Shown here one piece after another: positions 1 to 12,609 of a stretch of DNA of 64,000 bases. Below the pieces are notes generated by a model, which saw only the letters and a program-made list of their open reading frames with translations, searched no databases and was not told where the DNA came from. Numbering within the stretch: position 1 is the stretch's first letter; every line of letters begins with the position of its first letter. A program made the translations under genes and the position numbers. The DNA comes from Ficedula albicollis (lineage: Eukaryota; Chordata; Aves; Passeriformes; Muscicapidae). The stretch spans positions 39,696,592 through 39,760,591 of the forward strand of contig NC_021673.1 in assembly GCF_000247815.1 (NCBI RefSeq). Direction: 5' to 3'.

Positions 1-1620
1 TGTGACCACTGCTGTCCATCTCCTTCCTGGACTTTTGTGACTTTATCCAATATAAAAAACAGTTTCCAAGTTGGCAGAAAATCTCCTAGGGGCACTCCTA
101 GTCAGAAATTAAAAACGGTGTCCTCACATGTCACCACTACGCCAATTTTCTTGCATTAGAAGCATTAAGGGCCACTTACTTAAGCTACCTAAATATTATG
201 TTCAGTACTTCTGCAGACTGAATCCATGTCACAAGGGAAGTACACACCTGAAACTCTCCTAGTGCTTCAACAGGAAACACGAACAGAAAAATTTTATTCC
301 AAGAAATCAATGGCAACAGAAGTGTGCAATACACATCTTTTCTTTCTGTTACAGTTTTCTATATTTTTAGCACTTCTTCCAACAGCTAATGGGGTAAGAA
401 ACAGCTAGAGTGGGAAGACTGGACTTTCAGTAGTATTTTTAAAAGATACAATTCAGACAGAAATCACTGCTAAAGGAGTGAGTGGATTTACATTTAGTTC
501 TTATAACCACTAATGTCCATTCTAAGTAATTTCCAGTAGTTGCAAATATCCTGTATGACCACTTTATAAATTCAATACAATTGCATTTGAAAGACATGCA
601 GATAAACAGACTCGGTACATTTTTTCTTCTTCTCAGAGTTAGAAACAGCATTCCCAGAAAGAAATTCAACATTGTTTTCCTAAACATGGTACCAGCATGG
701 AAGAAATGAATAGTGCAGTGGAGATTCTTGGGCAAGCCATGGATGGCAGCAGAGTTGTCTGTTAGATGTTTTGAGGAAGGGGAAGAGCAACAGACTTGTC
801 TCACTCTTTGCTCCACTATTAGTACCTTGTCTCTCACATCAACAAGTACTTTTGCTTCATGTATGTGTAGTAACACTAAAGCAAAGATAAAAATACCTAT
901 GTGGAAAAGCAGATGCTGTCTGGATATAGTAACACTGGTGCTCTCCTACTAAAAAAGAATGTCTGATAAATCTCATGGGAACATCAGGTAGGTTCAGACT
1001 TCAGGCAGTTCTAATTTATCTTTTATTTATTTTGCTCAAAACCTTTTAAAAGGAATAGCTAGAAGAGCAACACCAACCTCACTGAATTGTAGAAAAACAA
1101 CCAATATTGTTCCTTGTTGTTTCAAGTCTCTGTCTGCTGTATTCAGCATCCTCATGGACTGTCATTTGTTGCATCCCGTATGATCCTCCAAGTTAATTAT
1201 CCTCCAAGTATGATCTGACATTGTTTATCCCGATGCCCACCTTGGATCTTTGTTTTGAGTGGAGAACAATAGTGAATGACCTCGATCTGCCATGTCTGGT
1301 GTTTCCCCTGTAGCCTAAAATAACACCTATGGTCCTCAGACTCCCACCTGCCAGCCTGCCTAATCTTACTGTCTTGGCAAGGCTAAACACACAGCAGGAC
1401 CAGTTGCCCCTCTCTAGAAGAATATACCATATAATCCACTATAGCCAATCTTGAGAGTGATTTAAATCACAACTGTAGCTTTGTAGAGGCATGTCAGGAA
1501 ACAATTCCCTTCAACAGGAACATGCACAATGAGTCTGCCTCAAGCAGCCATAAGGACAGAAGGAGATCTGATAACCTATGCAGCCATCTGAGGTACTCCT
1601 CCATTAACACTATGCATACA

Positions 1621-1774
1621 CTCTTGAATTACCATTTGCAAGAATGATGCCTTAAAGCACCATATATGACCCTGCACAGTGCAACGGGCTGGAGAAACTC
1701 TTGAATTACCATTTGCAGGAATGATGCCTTAAAGCACCACATATGACCCTGCACAGTGCAACGGGCTGGAGAGA
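1621..1774. repeat. Two-copy tandem duplication, 77-bp unit
   Basis: Copies are at 1621-1697 and 1698-1774, both beginning CTCTTGAATTACCATTTGCA and running through GCAACGGGCTGGAGA. They differ at only a few positions. Confidence 0.95.
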
Positions 1775-4700
1775 CACAAATGAGACACTCAGTGGCTATT
1801 CCTCCATGCACCAAGGTAAAGAAAAATTATCTCAATTATAAAAAATTCTGAAAAATTATAGTGCTTCTTTTTCCTCTGTACCTGGTAACAACAACAACGA
1901 CAAGCAGCATATTTTTAGAAAAGTAAAGAACCGATTTCAGCTTTGTTAAAGTATCATTGCACACACTTTATATCTCCAGATAGGTACAGACAATATGATA
2001 TCTGCCTAGGGAATTAATTCACACCTTGAAAAAATGGTAGAACCAAACGGTATTTGACTACCAAACAGGGATATTAGTAACACCAACGCAAGCAAATTAT
2101 GCCTGTCTGCCAGATGTTCATTATTAGCTTGTTCCTAATCCACCATAGATTTATAGCTTGCAGGCAGAAAATGCCATTTTTTGCTATTGCAGATGGACAG
2201 TTACATTTCAAGACCATTATTCAGTATTTCAATTTTCACTGTATGCTGGCAGAGTCATGTACTGAATACATTCCCTAAAATCTTTCTTTCCCCCATGTGG
2301 TACGGTTTGCATGACTAGAGACCACTCCCTAAAATGAGGAGCTATGACTTCACAGCAAGCTGGTATTCACTCACTAGACATTGCAGTACGAAAATGAAAA
2401 AGATGAAATTAATTACTACCTTGAGAATCCTCAACTGTATTAAAACTGAAATGTAAATTTGTACTGCTGTTCTACTGCTTTCATAGTCACCTTCAACGCT
2501 TTAGAAATTATAAAAAATTACAAGGACCAGCCATGCATCAGCCTTGAGATACTTGTGCAGAAAAAGCTTAAATGGAGTGTTTCTTGGTGAAAGCATAGAG
2601 CCGACAGAGAAAAAGCATACTCCATTCTTGTGCTATTATCAACATTGATCTGAAAGGCTGGGCAGACACACTGATCCTTGTTTCCCACTTTCTTTAAATT
2701 ACTCCCACTGAGAAAAATGGCTTATTTCTCCTTCAAGCTTGGAACCACTGAGAATGTTGCTGAGCAGATTCACACTTTCCTTGTTAGCTAACTGGCTTGC
2801 ATGTCCTCAATTTTTATCTTTGTTGACATTCTTCGATTTAAGAAATTACTAAAATTTGGCAAAAGATTCTGCAAAGATTGAATTTGAAACATTTTATAGT
2901 CCCTTTTCTCTCAATACTTTTCAGTGCATTAGTTCCTTAGGTTGAGTCAGAAACCTTATCAGCAACAATTCTCTCCTTTTGCAGAGAATGTGCTGAGAAC
3001 ATTTTAGCCCAAACTCTGCTGTCACTTAAACTTCTGCCATCAGTACTGTACTTGCAGCCACTGCCAATTACAGGTACAAAATACCTCACTTTAAGGGTCA
3101 GATCATGCAATTTCCCCATCCCTTAAATTATTTAAATGTTTTTATAGACAATATCTTAGTACTGCAAGAAAGTTTTTGTTTAGAAATCTAAACCCCACTG
3201 AACAAAGCAAAGCATAACTTCACTTTCTCATTCTTCATCTCGTTGTGGAAAGGTTACAGTAAAGGAGATGAAAAGACATTATTTCCATTGACTTTTGTTA
3301 TGAAAGAAACATAACTCCAAATGCATAATGATTTAGGCAATGGATTATGCAATTTTTCTTAGTGCTATTTCCTTAGATGGGTGGTCAACAGCAAAATTGG
3401 TATTTTTAAGTCTCGAATAATCGTTAACATACTGGGAGCTGCTCTGCTGCAAAGGCCAGGATGACAAATTCTCAGTGTTTCTGTAAATTGATTATATCCA
3501 CACACACTCCCTGCATTGATGAGATGATGTTTTGGCATAAGCTCCATGTTACTTTTTCTTAGCTTTTTAAAAAGTACCCTAATGTTCTCACACTGCTGAG
3601 AACTCAGTTTGGGCTAATTCAGTTGCATACTCCAGCACTCACACACAAAGTATTCTCAGGTGCATGTTAATTGCCTAAGAAAAATATAAAGAGAAATAAT
3701 TATGGCAAATACAATTATAAAAATAACAACAGTAATAACAACTTCCAGAGCCCTATTCTCCCACCATACCAGGAGCCCTCGAAAACACGGCATTAACCTC
3801 CCCGGTATCTGGGAAGCAAAGTGAGCTGCAGGGATGAGAAGCCAGCTCGGGTACAGCCTAAACCCAAGTATTCCCCCCTGCAAACCCTTGGTTTGGGGGG
3901 CAGCCTCTGCTTACTGCTGTCTGCCCCATAGAATCTGCAGTTAAAGCCCAACATACAGACATCTGTGGACATCCTTCATTAACACTGTCCAAGAAATTAC
4001 CACACAAAGGAAAGTGAAAGCCAACTCTCATCCCAGTTTTAACTTTGCAGACATTTCTCCCGTGTTGTCCACATGTCCAAAATACCGTGCAGACACCAAG
4101 TGTGGGGAGACTGAGGTTTCTGAACTCCTGTACATATTTTTTTTGTGCCTTCCTGACTGCATTATCTATCTCCTCCCTGTCACTGGGTACTTCTCCTCAC
4201 AGCATACGTGGTGTGAGGAGATGTGGGGACATTTCTGCCTGTTTGCTCAGCCTCTGCACAGGGGTAGGGGGGCACAGGCTCCCCCTGAGCATCACCCATC
4301 CAGCAAGCACTGCTGCAAGCTCACCATGACTGGCAGCACTGTATGAAGAGAAAAATGCTCCAGTTTAAGCTCTCTGGGACAAAACTGAGAATAGCACCTC
4401 GTTCTCACCATGATGAGCTTTGTTCTGCTTATCAGATTTCACAGCATTATGCAGAAAACAAAGTGTATCTGGCTGCCTGTTTCCTAGGGCAGGATCAGGT
4501 CCAAAAGGTTCCCTTAATAAACCAGTAAGCTCTTGCACAAATGTTGTGCTGTCACCTTTTAACAGTGCACACCAGAGCACAAAAGGTAATGGAGCAATAA
4601 GTAAATGCAAAGCTAAACCCACATCTCCACCTCTTGATTTTCTAGACTACAATTCTTTTCTTTAAAAGTTAATTCTTACATCAGAATTTCTGACAGATAG

Positions 4701-5189
4701 TCAGGAAATAATAGTTTTTAATGTACTGTAATAACTGAAGCAGCTTTCTGATATTTAGAATAACTGGCTATGCTTTAAAAATGCTTATTTTTTTTCCCTA
4801 AGTGACACATTGCTGCGGTCTTTGGTTGTTGTTTTTCAAGTTATTTTCTGAATTCTTTCAAAGTGACATAAAAACAGCAAAGTAATTAAATACCCGTTCA
4901 CAAATTCACAAGCTTTTCAACATATAAAACGTTGATTTTTTTTTTCCAGAGGGAAAACAAGACTTTAACCATTTAGTAACTAGTAAAAGTTCTGATAGGA
5001 AATGAGTCCATGTGCTACTGTAAAGTACAGTCTAATTTGAACAGCATATTCTTGAGGTTATGACAAATTTCAGGGGACTAACAAAAATACCAACTGCAAC
5101 AATCAAGACTCCTCACGAACACCTGTTTAGGGACTTAATTTTGCTTTAATGGGCTATTACCAAGGCTTCTCTAACAAACTCACTCGCTC

Positions 5190-5262
5190 CCCCAATCAAT
5201 TCTGGATCAATACAGACACACATGCCCTGTGAAAAGCCTTCTGTTCTTAGGACAGGATTAAA
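5190..5262. promoter_or_regulatory. Possible intronic control element with ONECUT- and OTX-like sites
   Basis: Within about 70 bases there are AATCAAT (5194-5200), GGATCAATA (5204-5212) and a K50 homeodomain site GGATTA (5255-5260). The block lies about 1.9 kb downstream of the TRbeta2 exon. The mouse gene is known to have an intron control region for TRbeta2 expression in cones and pituitary. The equivalence proposed here rests only on motif content and intron position. Confidence 0.3.
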
Positions 5263-7106
5263 AGATTCGTTAGTTTTACGATAGCTTGCTTAAAAGATGG
5301 AAATAAAAAAAAAAAAGAAAAGAGAAGATGCACATGTTCCATGCAGTTTAGATCTCTTCTGCCTAACAAACTCAGTATTTGCAAACGTTTGACAGAAGGG
5401 AGGCCACTTTTTATTGATTATCACAATAATAAGGCTCTAAAGAATCCCAAAACACGTTGCTTAGTCTCTGTGAATGATCAATTAAAAGCCTGCTTGAAAG
5501 CCGGCTTCCACGGAAATTCAGCACCATTTCTTAGTGAAACTGAGGTGGTAGAAAATAAGGGCATACAAGCTGTTTTTAAAAACAACTCTATTCTTTCAAA
5601 CAGACAAGCTCAAAAACTTTACACAGTGCAGATGTTGGGTGTCTGAGTACTGAAATAACTTAAAGCTCTGATCTAGGTGTACTATGTATTAATTATAACC
5701 TTTAACACTATGAAAAATGTATTCCCTCAGGGACTTTGCAGAAGCAAGTCTTTATTTTTTCTAAGTTAGTCATGAGATAAACTTTTTCTTTAACCAAAAA
5801 TAAGACATGGGAAAAGCTATGAATTCATTAATTAAAACCCAGCAACAGATAAATAGCCTTAAAAGGCATTTAAAATGTTGCAAAACACAAAAACATGCGT
5901 AATCCACAACTCCATTTAGCCTATAATTTGATCATGTTGTTACAGCTTCCAAAAAGAATTTTAAAAATAATTTTCTTTATTATGAAATATGATGCTGTTT
6001 AATGTATAAAATTAAGACATTTTTCTATCAATCATAGAGATTTACTGCATCAAGGGTTAATGAATATTTTCTGCCCAAAGGAAAATACTTCAGTTTCCCA
6101 TGTAGTTAATAAAAATAAACAGTCTACTTTTCACTACAAATATACTTCAAAAGCAATAAATGGTGTTTTCTTTATTTCTCTAGTTACAGCAGATTCATCT
6201 GGATTTTGGAAAACTGCAAACAGAAAATCTGATCAGAAAAGGACAGTATTTTGGTGTAACATACAGTTTATTTTTCTTCTTTAATAATGTGATTTTAAAG
6301 AAACACAGAGAAAGTATACTTTGTATGCATCAGTTGGGTTACCGAGTTCAAAACAAACAACACTGAAAAACAATTCCAAGGGTTTGTTAGTATTTTGGGC
6401 TCTATTTAAATCTCTTTTGCTTACTTGAAAGCAAAAGAATAAATTCTAAAAACCGGCAATGATTTAACCCCTGGGGAGCAGACACTGCACTTGTCTCACA
6501 AACATATTGATTAGATCAACCTTTTGGATGCAAAGTCATCTTTCTTGCATAGATACGGTCTTGAATTTTCAGCCTTTTTTGCTCTGCATAATCAGAAACT
6601 CGTGGTTTTCACTTAGAAGACAGTAACTCAAACACAATCATTTCCCCATACATATTTACAGTCCTATTTTCAAAATCTTTTGCCTGAGATGCTGAGCAAA
6701 CAGAGTTCACATTTACTGAAAACACGGACTTACACAGTTTGTATGTAACCAGAAACATAGCTTTAAGATGCTGAATATATCATGACGACATTTCAGGAGA
6801 GAAACTTTCTTATCGAGCTCACTGGTGAATAGCAAAGGAACTTAATAGCCCAGGAAAGCAGAAAAAAAAGCAATATACTTGCAAATGTCTCTTATAGATT
6901 AAGAAAAAGTGCTTGGAAATCCTCATCGCTCACCAAAAACCTTACAATCACCTAGCAACCTATGTTACGGCTGCTTTCAATTTTGAACAGGCAGCCTTCA
7001 CATTCAAAGATGCATCTGAGCCAACTGATGCAACTGTAAGTTTAAAGCAAAACAAAAACAAAAACAGAGATTATTTTTTTTTGTTATTTAAATAAAATGC
7101 CCCTAC

Positions 7107-7434
7107 CTTTCTTCTGAGAGTACGATGGCGACTGCACTTGAGAAAAAGTAGGTTTTTCTTCTGTGAAAAATTCAGGTTGGTTGTACTGATTCAGGGCCAT
7201 GTCCATGTCAGAGTACTCGCTTTTAAACACGTTTCCAGGGTAACTACAGGTATAAGGCTGATTCACCGCCCAGGCCTGTTCCATATATATGTTGTTACTG
7301 TGCAGGACCTGAGCATCACAACTGCTGTAACCCTGATTATCTTCGATATATGTGCAATAATCAGTGGACTGCATGTAGCAATTGCTACCAGCAGCTGGGT
7401 GCACTTCATATATTTCTTGCATACAGTAGTTCAT
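7107..7434 (-). CDS. THRB: THRB, TRbeta2-specific first coding exon (N-terminal A/B domain)
   Basis: This exon encodes the N-terminal A/B domain of the TRbeta2 isoform of thyroid hormone receptor beta, a ligand-dependent nuclear receptor. Seen: an ATG at 7434 with A at -3, an open frame of 109 codons plus one base, and a donor AAAG|GTAGGGG whose last exonic base is 7107. The protein begins MNYCMQEIYEVHP and ends EEKPTFSQVQSPSYSQKK, then G across the junction. I recognise this as the conserved TRbeta2 N-terminus. Known: TRbeta2 is made in pituitary, hypothalamus, cochlea and cone photoreceptors, where it acts in thyroid-axis feedback and long-wave opsin choice. The next exon should begin with the YIPSYLDKDELC segment leading into the zinc-finger domain. 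I did not find it between 1 and 7106, so the CDS is partial here. The frame shows no disruption. Confidence 0.96.
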
Positions 7435-7575
7435 TTTGTTAGCCTATCTCAGCTTCTACTTTACGTACACACACACATGCATACACACGCAGGCATGCAT
7501 ACACATGGATCGGGAGAGGAGCAATGAATATACACCAACAAAGTCGACTGCAAAACAGCCCGTTTTACTTCAGAG
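7435..7575 (-). other. THRB: TRbeta2 5' UTR (inferred extent)
   Basis: This is the stretch between the start site predicted from the TATA box and the TRbeta2 ATG. It includes a TG/CA-rich segment (7465-7506) that supplies several upstream ATGs. One begins at 7506, in frame with the main ATG, and runs 16 codons to a TAG at 7456-7458. Others in the GCATGC steps open overlapping short frames. The upstream end is inferred from promoter spacing only. Confidence 0.55.
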
Positions 7576-7598
7576 CAGCACCTGATGTGCTAAAATCC

Positions 7599-7606
7599 TA
7601 TTTATA
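7599..7606 (-). promoter_or_regulatory. THRB: TATA box of the TRbeta2 promoter
   Basis: Read on the minus strand, the sequence is CCCAATATAAATAGG, with TATAAATA exactly here. It sits 165 bases upstream of the TRbeta2 ATG and predicts a start site near 7570-7578. An E-box CACCTG (7579-7584) lies just downstream; bHLH factors such as NeuroD1 are known regulators of TRbeta2, but its use here is inferred. Confidence 0.65.
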
Positions 7607-7942
7607 TTGGGACGGCTTGTGAACTCCCCTGCCAGTCAAACATATTGGGAAGCAGATTTATGACAGTCAAAGGTCTTAATCTGTGACTGTAAGTTAATTC
7701 CAAGGGAAGATGGCAGTCAGGTAGCAATGACCACCAGACAAAGAAGCGACATCCTGACAACCCTCCTGTTCCCCCGTTTGTCTGGAATAATCATTTTATA
7801 AACCATTTCCAGCCTTTTCCAATATGATTAGAAAACGATTACTAAGGCGAGGACACAGTTATGTCACTGTAGTTGTCAACTTAAGTGTGAAGAATTATAA
7901 AGACTGCTTAAGAACTCCCAGAGGGGATACGCTGAAAATCCT

Positions 7943-7956
7943 AAAATCAATAATCC
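7943..7956. promoter_or_regulatory. Composite ONECUT + OTX/CRX site upstream of TRbeta2
   Basis: The 14-base string AAAATCAATAATCC contains the full ONECUT consensus AAAATCAATA (7943-7952) overlapping the OTX2/CRX consensus TAATCC (7951-7956). It lies about 510 bases upstream of the TRbeta2 ATG. MAF-type half-sites flank it (TCAGCA at 7963-7968, TGCTGA at 7997-8002), and two GATTA cores lie nearer the promoter (7826-7830 and 7837-7841). OTX2 and ONECUT1 are known to activate a THRB element (ThrbCRM1) in retinal progenitors. I cannot confirm that this is the same element. Confidence 0.55.
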
Positions 7957-10900
7957 TGTTTTTCAGCATTAAACCATAGAAAATCCAATAGTACTGTGCT
8001 GATGACCCAAACAGTAGTCTACTTTTACAAAATTTAGCAACTTAATCTGTCATCAGCTTTATTGATTTTGTTTTACAGAATTACATGCATGAATCTCCCC
8101 AGCCTTCCACTCATACACAATCCTCCCCACTGCCTGGTAATGAATTTACAGGAAAGCGGCTTTTCTAAACTTCAGTGATTTCAAGAAGTAATTTCTATTG
8201 AGTTCAACAGGTGGGAAACTTCAAAATAATATAATCAGCAAAAAGAACACTGCTTAAATATTATCAATAAGATAATTGCTTTACTATTCTGCTTGGTTAT
8301 TTTTCCTGTTTCAGTAATGAAGTACTTTTAGAAGAGCTTTTCTTTCTGAAAACAGAGCGAGGAGAGGAAGGAACGTTTTTTGCTCATTTCGGCTCACCTA
8401 TGAACTATGAACGTGACAATGCCACTACAACAAAAACTGTATGATATTTTGATTGCTTAATGCACCCCAAACTTTAGTATGGAAAATACACCTTCTTTAA
8501 TCAACCAATTTTTTTTTTACCTAAACAAATTATTTTACTTGTAACTTTTATTAGCTGTTATTTGGTTTTTTACTAGGAAAAATGTGTTTTTTCTTTACAG
8601 CACAGCTACGATACAGTAAAACTTGTGAAGTCAGTAACAAACTGGTATCCCTTTCTAATATCTGTTCTTATTATTAGGAAGCTGAGTTATTACTGATTTG
8701 ATAATGAGAGCTTTCTTATTTTACTATTTTAAACTAAAGGATTGTGAACATTACTGTGTAACTTGGCCCTTTTTCTTCTAGGATCTTAAGCACACATCTA
8801 ACAATCTTTATGAACATACTATTAAACAGTCCTCAGAAGTTCAGTGCAATAGGTAAGAACTGGGCATGACATACCCATATTTTTCCCTATCTGATATTGC
8901 TAAATATATCAGACTAATAAAAACAGCCAACAGAGAAACATTTTCCCTTCCAACATACAGCTATAACTAACCTATCTAAATAAACAGCACTTCCAGTTAG
9001 TGTCTAATTAACTACTAAATCCACGACAAGTCTTTCCAATGATCAGAGAAGTTAAAATTCATACTTGGAGTTCTTCTTCCCCCACTAAGTATAAAAGAAA
9101 CATCTTTGACATGCATTTCTTATTGACTTGCTCATAAAATAATAATGCATTTGGTAAGTAAGACTGACCTCTGTAGAGATCAGTGCTGCTGAAGTCAATG
9201 AAGTTGCCTCCAAAATGAACTTGTTCTCCTAAAACTCTAATAATTTATATATTTTACTTCTTTAAAATCACAAACAGTTACTGAAATCCAACAACAAACC
9301 CTAATGAACCCTCATTAATTTACCACTGTCTAACTCAACAAATACCACCGTAAAATACAGCGTGAAAAAGCACACAATAGAAGTTAATTTTCATTTTAGA
9401 TCAGGCCCATCATCTAGATTTTACAAACAGTGAGTTTGTCTGTGGTAAAAAGCACGTCTCATGAAGGATCTGATTTTTCAATAATGGATGCTCAGCACTT
9501 CATAAAAAACGCCTGTGTTTTGTGCAAGTAATTCTGCAATAGCTGTTTATACTGAAACCCTCAAACCATTCCCACTGAGGTGATGGGTTGGTAATACTTC
9601 AGTGTATGAAACACATACAGCTTGCCGAGTTTACTTCTCCACACTCCCAATAAAACATTCCCAAGTACAGTACCCGGGTTGTTCATTACCCCGGTACCGC
9701 CAACAGGATTTTATGCAGAGCTCCCACAGACATGAGGCTGTTTTACAGGTTAGCAGAGCACAATACCTAGATATTTTTACACCACCCAGAAAAGCTTCGG
9801 GGATCTGGGCTTTAAATTCTTTGTGAGAATTTCTCCTGTGTGGATTTGCTTTGCCAGAAGAATCAAAATTCCCACAAATCTTTTATTCCTGTTTGTTCCC
9901 CCTCTGACTGGATTTAGGTTTGCTACTGAAAAACTAAACAGAATTGAAACCTTGTGTAGACAGAGCTGTTTCAGGCAGGATGGCACCTGAGGAAATGGTA
10001 TTTCAACATCACACGGCCTGTGACTTACTTTTGGTTCCAAAATAAACTCCTCAAACATTTCTTATTTTCTATTGCTATATCAATAATGCGTGGAAATATG
10101 TCACATGTACTGTTTTTGTCAAGTGTTCCTTAAATATCATAAGGAAGTTAAATTACATGAAACTGTGAAGGATGGGGAGAAAACAAAAAATGATTGTAAG
10201 ACTTTTCCAACGACAACAAAAAAGATGAACACTGCCAGGGATTGTGGCTTCCTTACCTGTGATATGCTAATATTAAAGAGATTCATAGCTCTGCAGATTG
10301 TTGTTCCCTTGGAAATAAATCAGTTCAAAGATTTTAAAGTGCAAAGATTTTAAAAACTGAAATATTCCTATAATATTTTCATTTTAATATTTTAGAGTCC
10401 AATCCTGTAGGTTTGTTTCATGTACGCCTTTGAATTAAATCGTCTGATACAAGACAGACACTGTCTTTATCAAAAGTCTGAAAGCAGAGTAGAATAATAT
10501 TAACAGGTTTTCTTTGTTTTGTATTCTGATTTGAATATTTGTATCTTTACATCAAGTCATGTTGAGCTTTTAGTGCCTCCAGCAATGTAATATCACACTT
10601 GGAATTTTATTAGTTCACACGTGTCTGATTATGTGAACACATGGAAGTTAATCAGCATAGGAATAAACTCTTCAATTCAAGCAACAGGCCAGGGATAAAA
10701 AAGAAATTTTGATACTGTAACAGCAGAGGATCCAAAGCTCAAACCTCTCACAGTCTAAGGTGTAAGTCCATCATTCTAAAAAAGGCAGGAATTACTTGTT
10801 AAGCATGTGCCTGGAATGCTCCAAAGGTTTCTATATACTCACCCTGGTGTAAACCAGAAATCCAGCATAGTCAGTGATATTAACTGGGTAGGCAGAAATC

Positions 10901-12336
10901 AGGCTGAGAATGCCTGAAAAGGGGAGTGTGCAGAAGAGACCACCTTACACTACACTATTCAGCTCTTCATTAACTCCTGTTTTACAAATTATGACTGTGG
11001 CTTTTAATTACAAACAATGAAATACCCTCATTAAGAAGCACTTACTTCTCCTTATGACTTAGCTCAGTTTCAAAACCCACCAAAATGAACCCACAGAAAT
11101 GTTAAGGAAAGACAAAAAACCCTCTGGACGCTATAGCCCAACCAACAGAGGTCCCTGACACAGAAAAAAGAAGTATCACGCAGTGCAATTCAATCTGCTG
11201 TGGCATATTACCTGCAAGAGTCCTATTCTCCTGACTTTTTCCAAACTGTGCCCCCCTGGTCTAGAGTCCTGGGTATCGCAATGCTGCAGATAGGGCCCCT
11301 GCATGCCGTTCTAAAAGATTCAGCAGTGTTGGTACGTGGGAGGTATTGCAGAGCATTCAAATCACTCGGGGCAGAGTGCACTTCTGAAGGACCAAATGGA
11401 AGGAACTTATGTTGGTTGCTGTTCAGACTTCATGCATAAAGATGAATAAAAATCCAGGTTTTAGTAAAATAATTTTGCGCATTTAAACATGTAGTTGCAA
11501 AGATTAAACATACCGTTCTGAAGTCCTCACAGTTTTGTATGCTTGTTTTATCAGTTCCTAGTTTTGTAAAACAAAATTTTACACATTAAAAAATAACTGT
11601 TTTATTTCCTTTTTATTGTTGCCTGAATTGCCTCAGCCACCTCTGATGGTTTTGGGGAAAAAAATATTAGATCACTGCTATTTTGAGTAAACACAGATCT
11701 TCACTTTCATAACATGGGCTACATCCTAGATCTTCTCACATCGTAAGGAAAATATACTGAAAACTGCAACAGCTTTTGAGCAAAACTACTAATGTACCTT
11801 TTACAACACCCATAAGTTGTCAAATCACAACTATCTCAGTGCCCACACAATGAGTTACCATCTCTCTTTAATGTATGCATTTTCACCACCTTATTTATTC
11901 ACTTTGTGCGCTATGATCACAGACTCAGAATGGTCCCTCAGAAGTATGACCATGCAAAATTACTGTTAGAGATTAAGCTAAGAAAACCTCAAATATCGGA
12001 ATCCAAGATAGCGACAAACATTCACAGGAACAGAAAATTAACTCTTCATGGTGTTTATCTTAAAAACTCTACTTGTGACTAAATCATAAGGTAGGTAGGA
12101 TTATGCAATTCTAGTGCTGAAAAGTCACAATAACATTTCACAATTTTTGGAGTATGTCTCAGTGGAAGGTAAGACATTAAAAAAATCATCATATTGTCCA
12201 TGCTACATTTATAATAGCAGTTGAAGGAAAAAAGCTAAATCTTTCTGACATAAAATGATTTCCTTGGGTTTGCAACAGATGCAGGAAGATACAAACTAGC
12301 TGCCCTGTGGTACAAATCAGAGGAAAATCTTACTTA

Positions 12337-12478
12337 GACAACAGCACACTCTTTTCTCCAAGTGTATCAAGTCAGTTATTTCTCTGTTCCTCTCACAAGA
12401 CCCACTGGACAACAGCACACTCTCTTCTCCAAGTGTATCAAGTCAATTATTTCTCTGTTCCTCTCACAAGACCCACTG
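12337..12478. repeat. Two-copy tandem duplication, 71-bp unit
   Basis: Copies start at 12337 and 12408, each beginning GACAACAGCACACTC and ending in CTCACAAGACCCACTG. They show a few transitions. Confidence 0.95.
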
Positions 12479-12481
12479 TAA

Positions 12482-12609
12482 CTCAGATATGATATGACAC
12501 TAAATTTGTCTGTGACTCATAAAATGCCAGTGTGATGTGTCTTTCCTCAGTTATGACATGACACTAAATTTGTCTATGACTCATAAAATGCCAGTGTGAT
12601 GTGTCTTTT
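12482..12609. repeat. Two-copy tandem duplication, 64-bp unit
   Basis: Copies start at 12482 and 12546. They share GACACTAAATTTGTC and CATAAAATGCCAGTGTGATG, with several differences near the left end. This pair follows the 71-bp pair almost directly. Confidence 0.93.

Larger units (their letters stand above)
1..7106 (-). other. THRB: THRB intron downstream of the TRbeta2 exon
   Basis: This is AT-rich intron reaching the window edge. I looked on the minus strand for the shared exon encoding CVVCGDKATGYHYRC and saw no match, so the zinc-finger exons lie beyond position 1. Contents are a 77-bp two-copy duplication (1621-1774), the possible control element near 5.2 kb and scattered A/T runs. The open frames here are short and resemble no family I know. 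Confidence 0.8.

Noticed and set aside
1..7106. Search for the shared THRB DNA-binding-domain exon
   Set aside because: No minus-strand match to the CVVCGDK...YHYRC coding pattern was found, so it is taken to lie outside the window.
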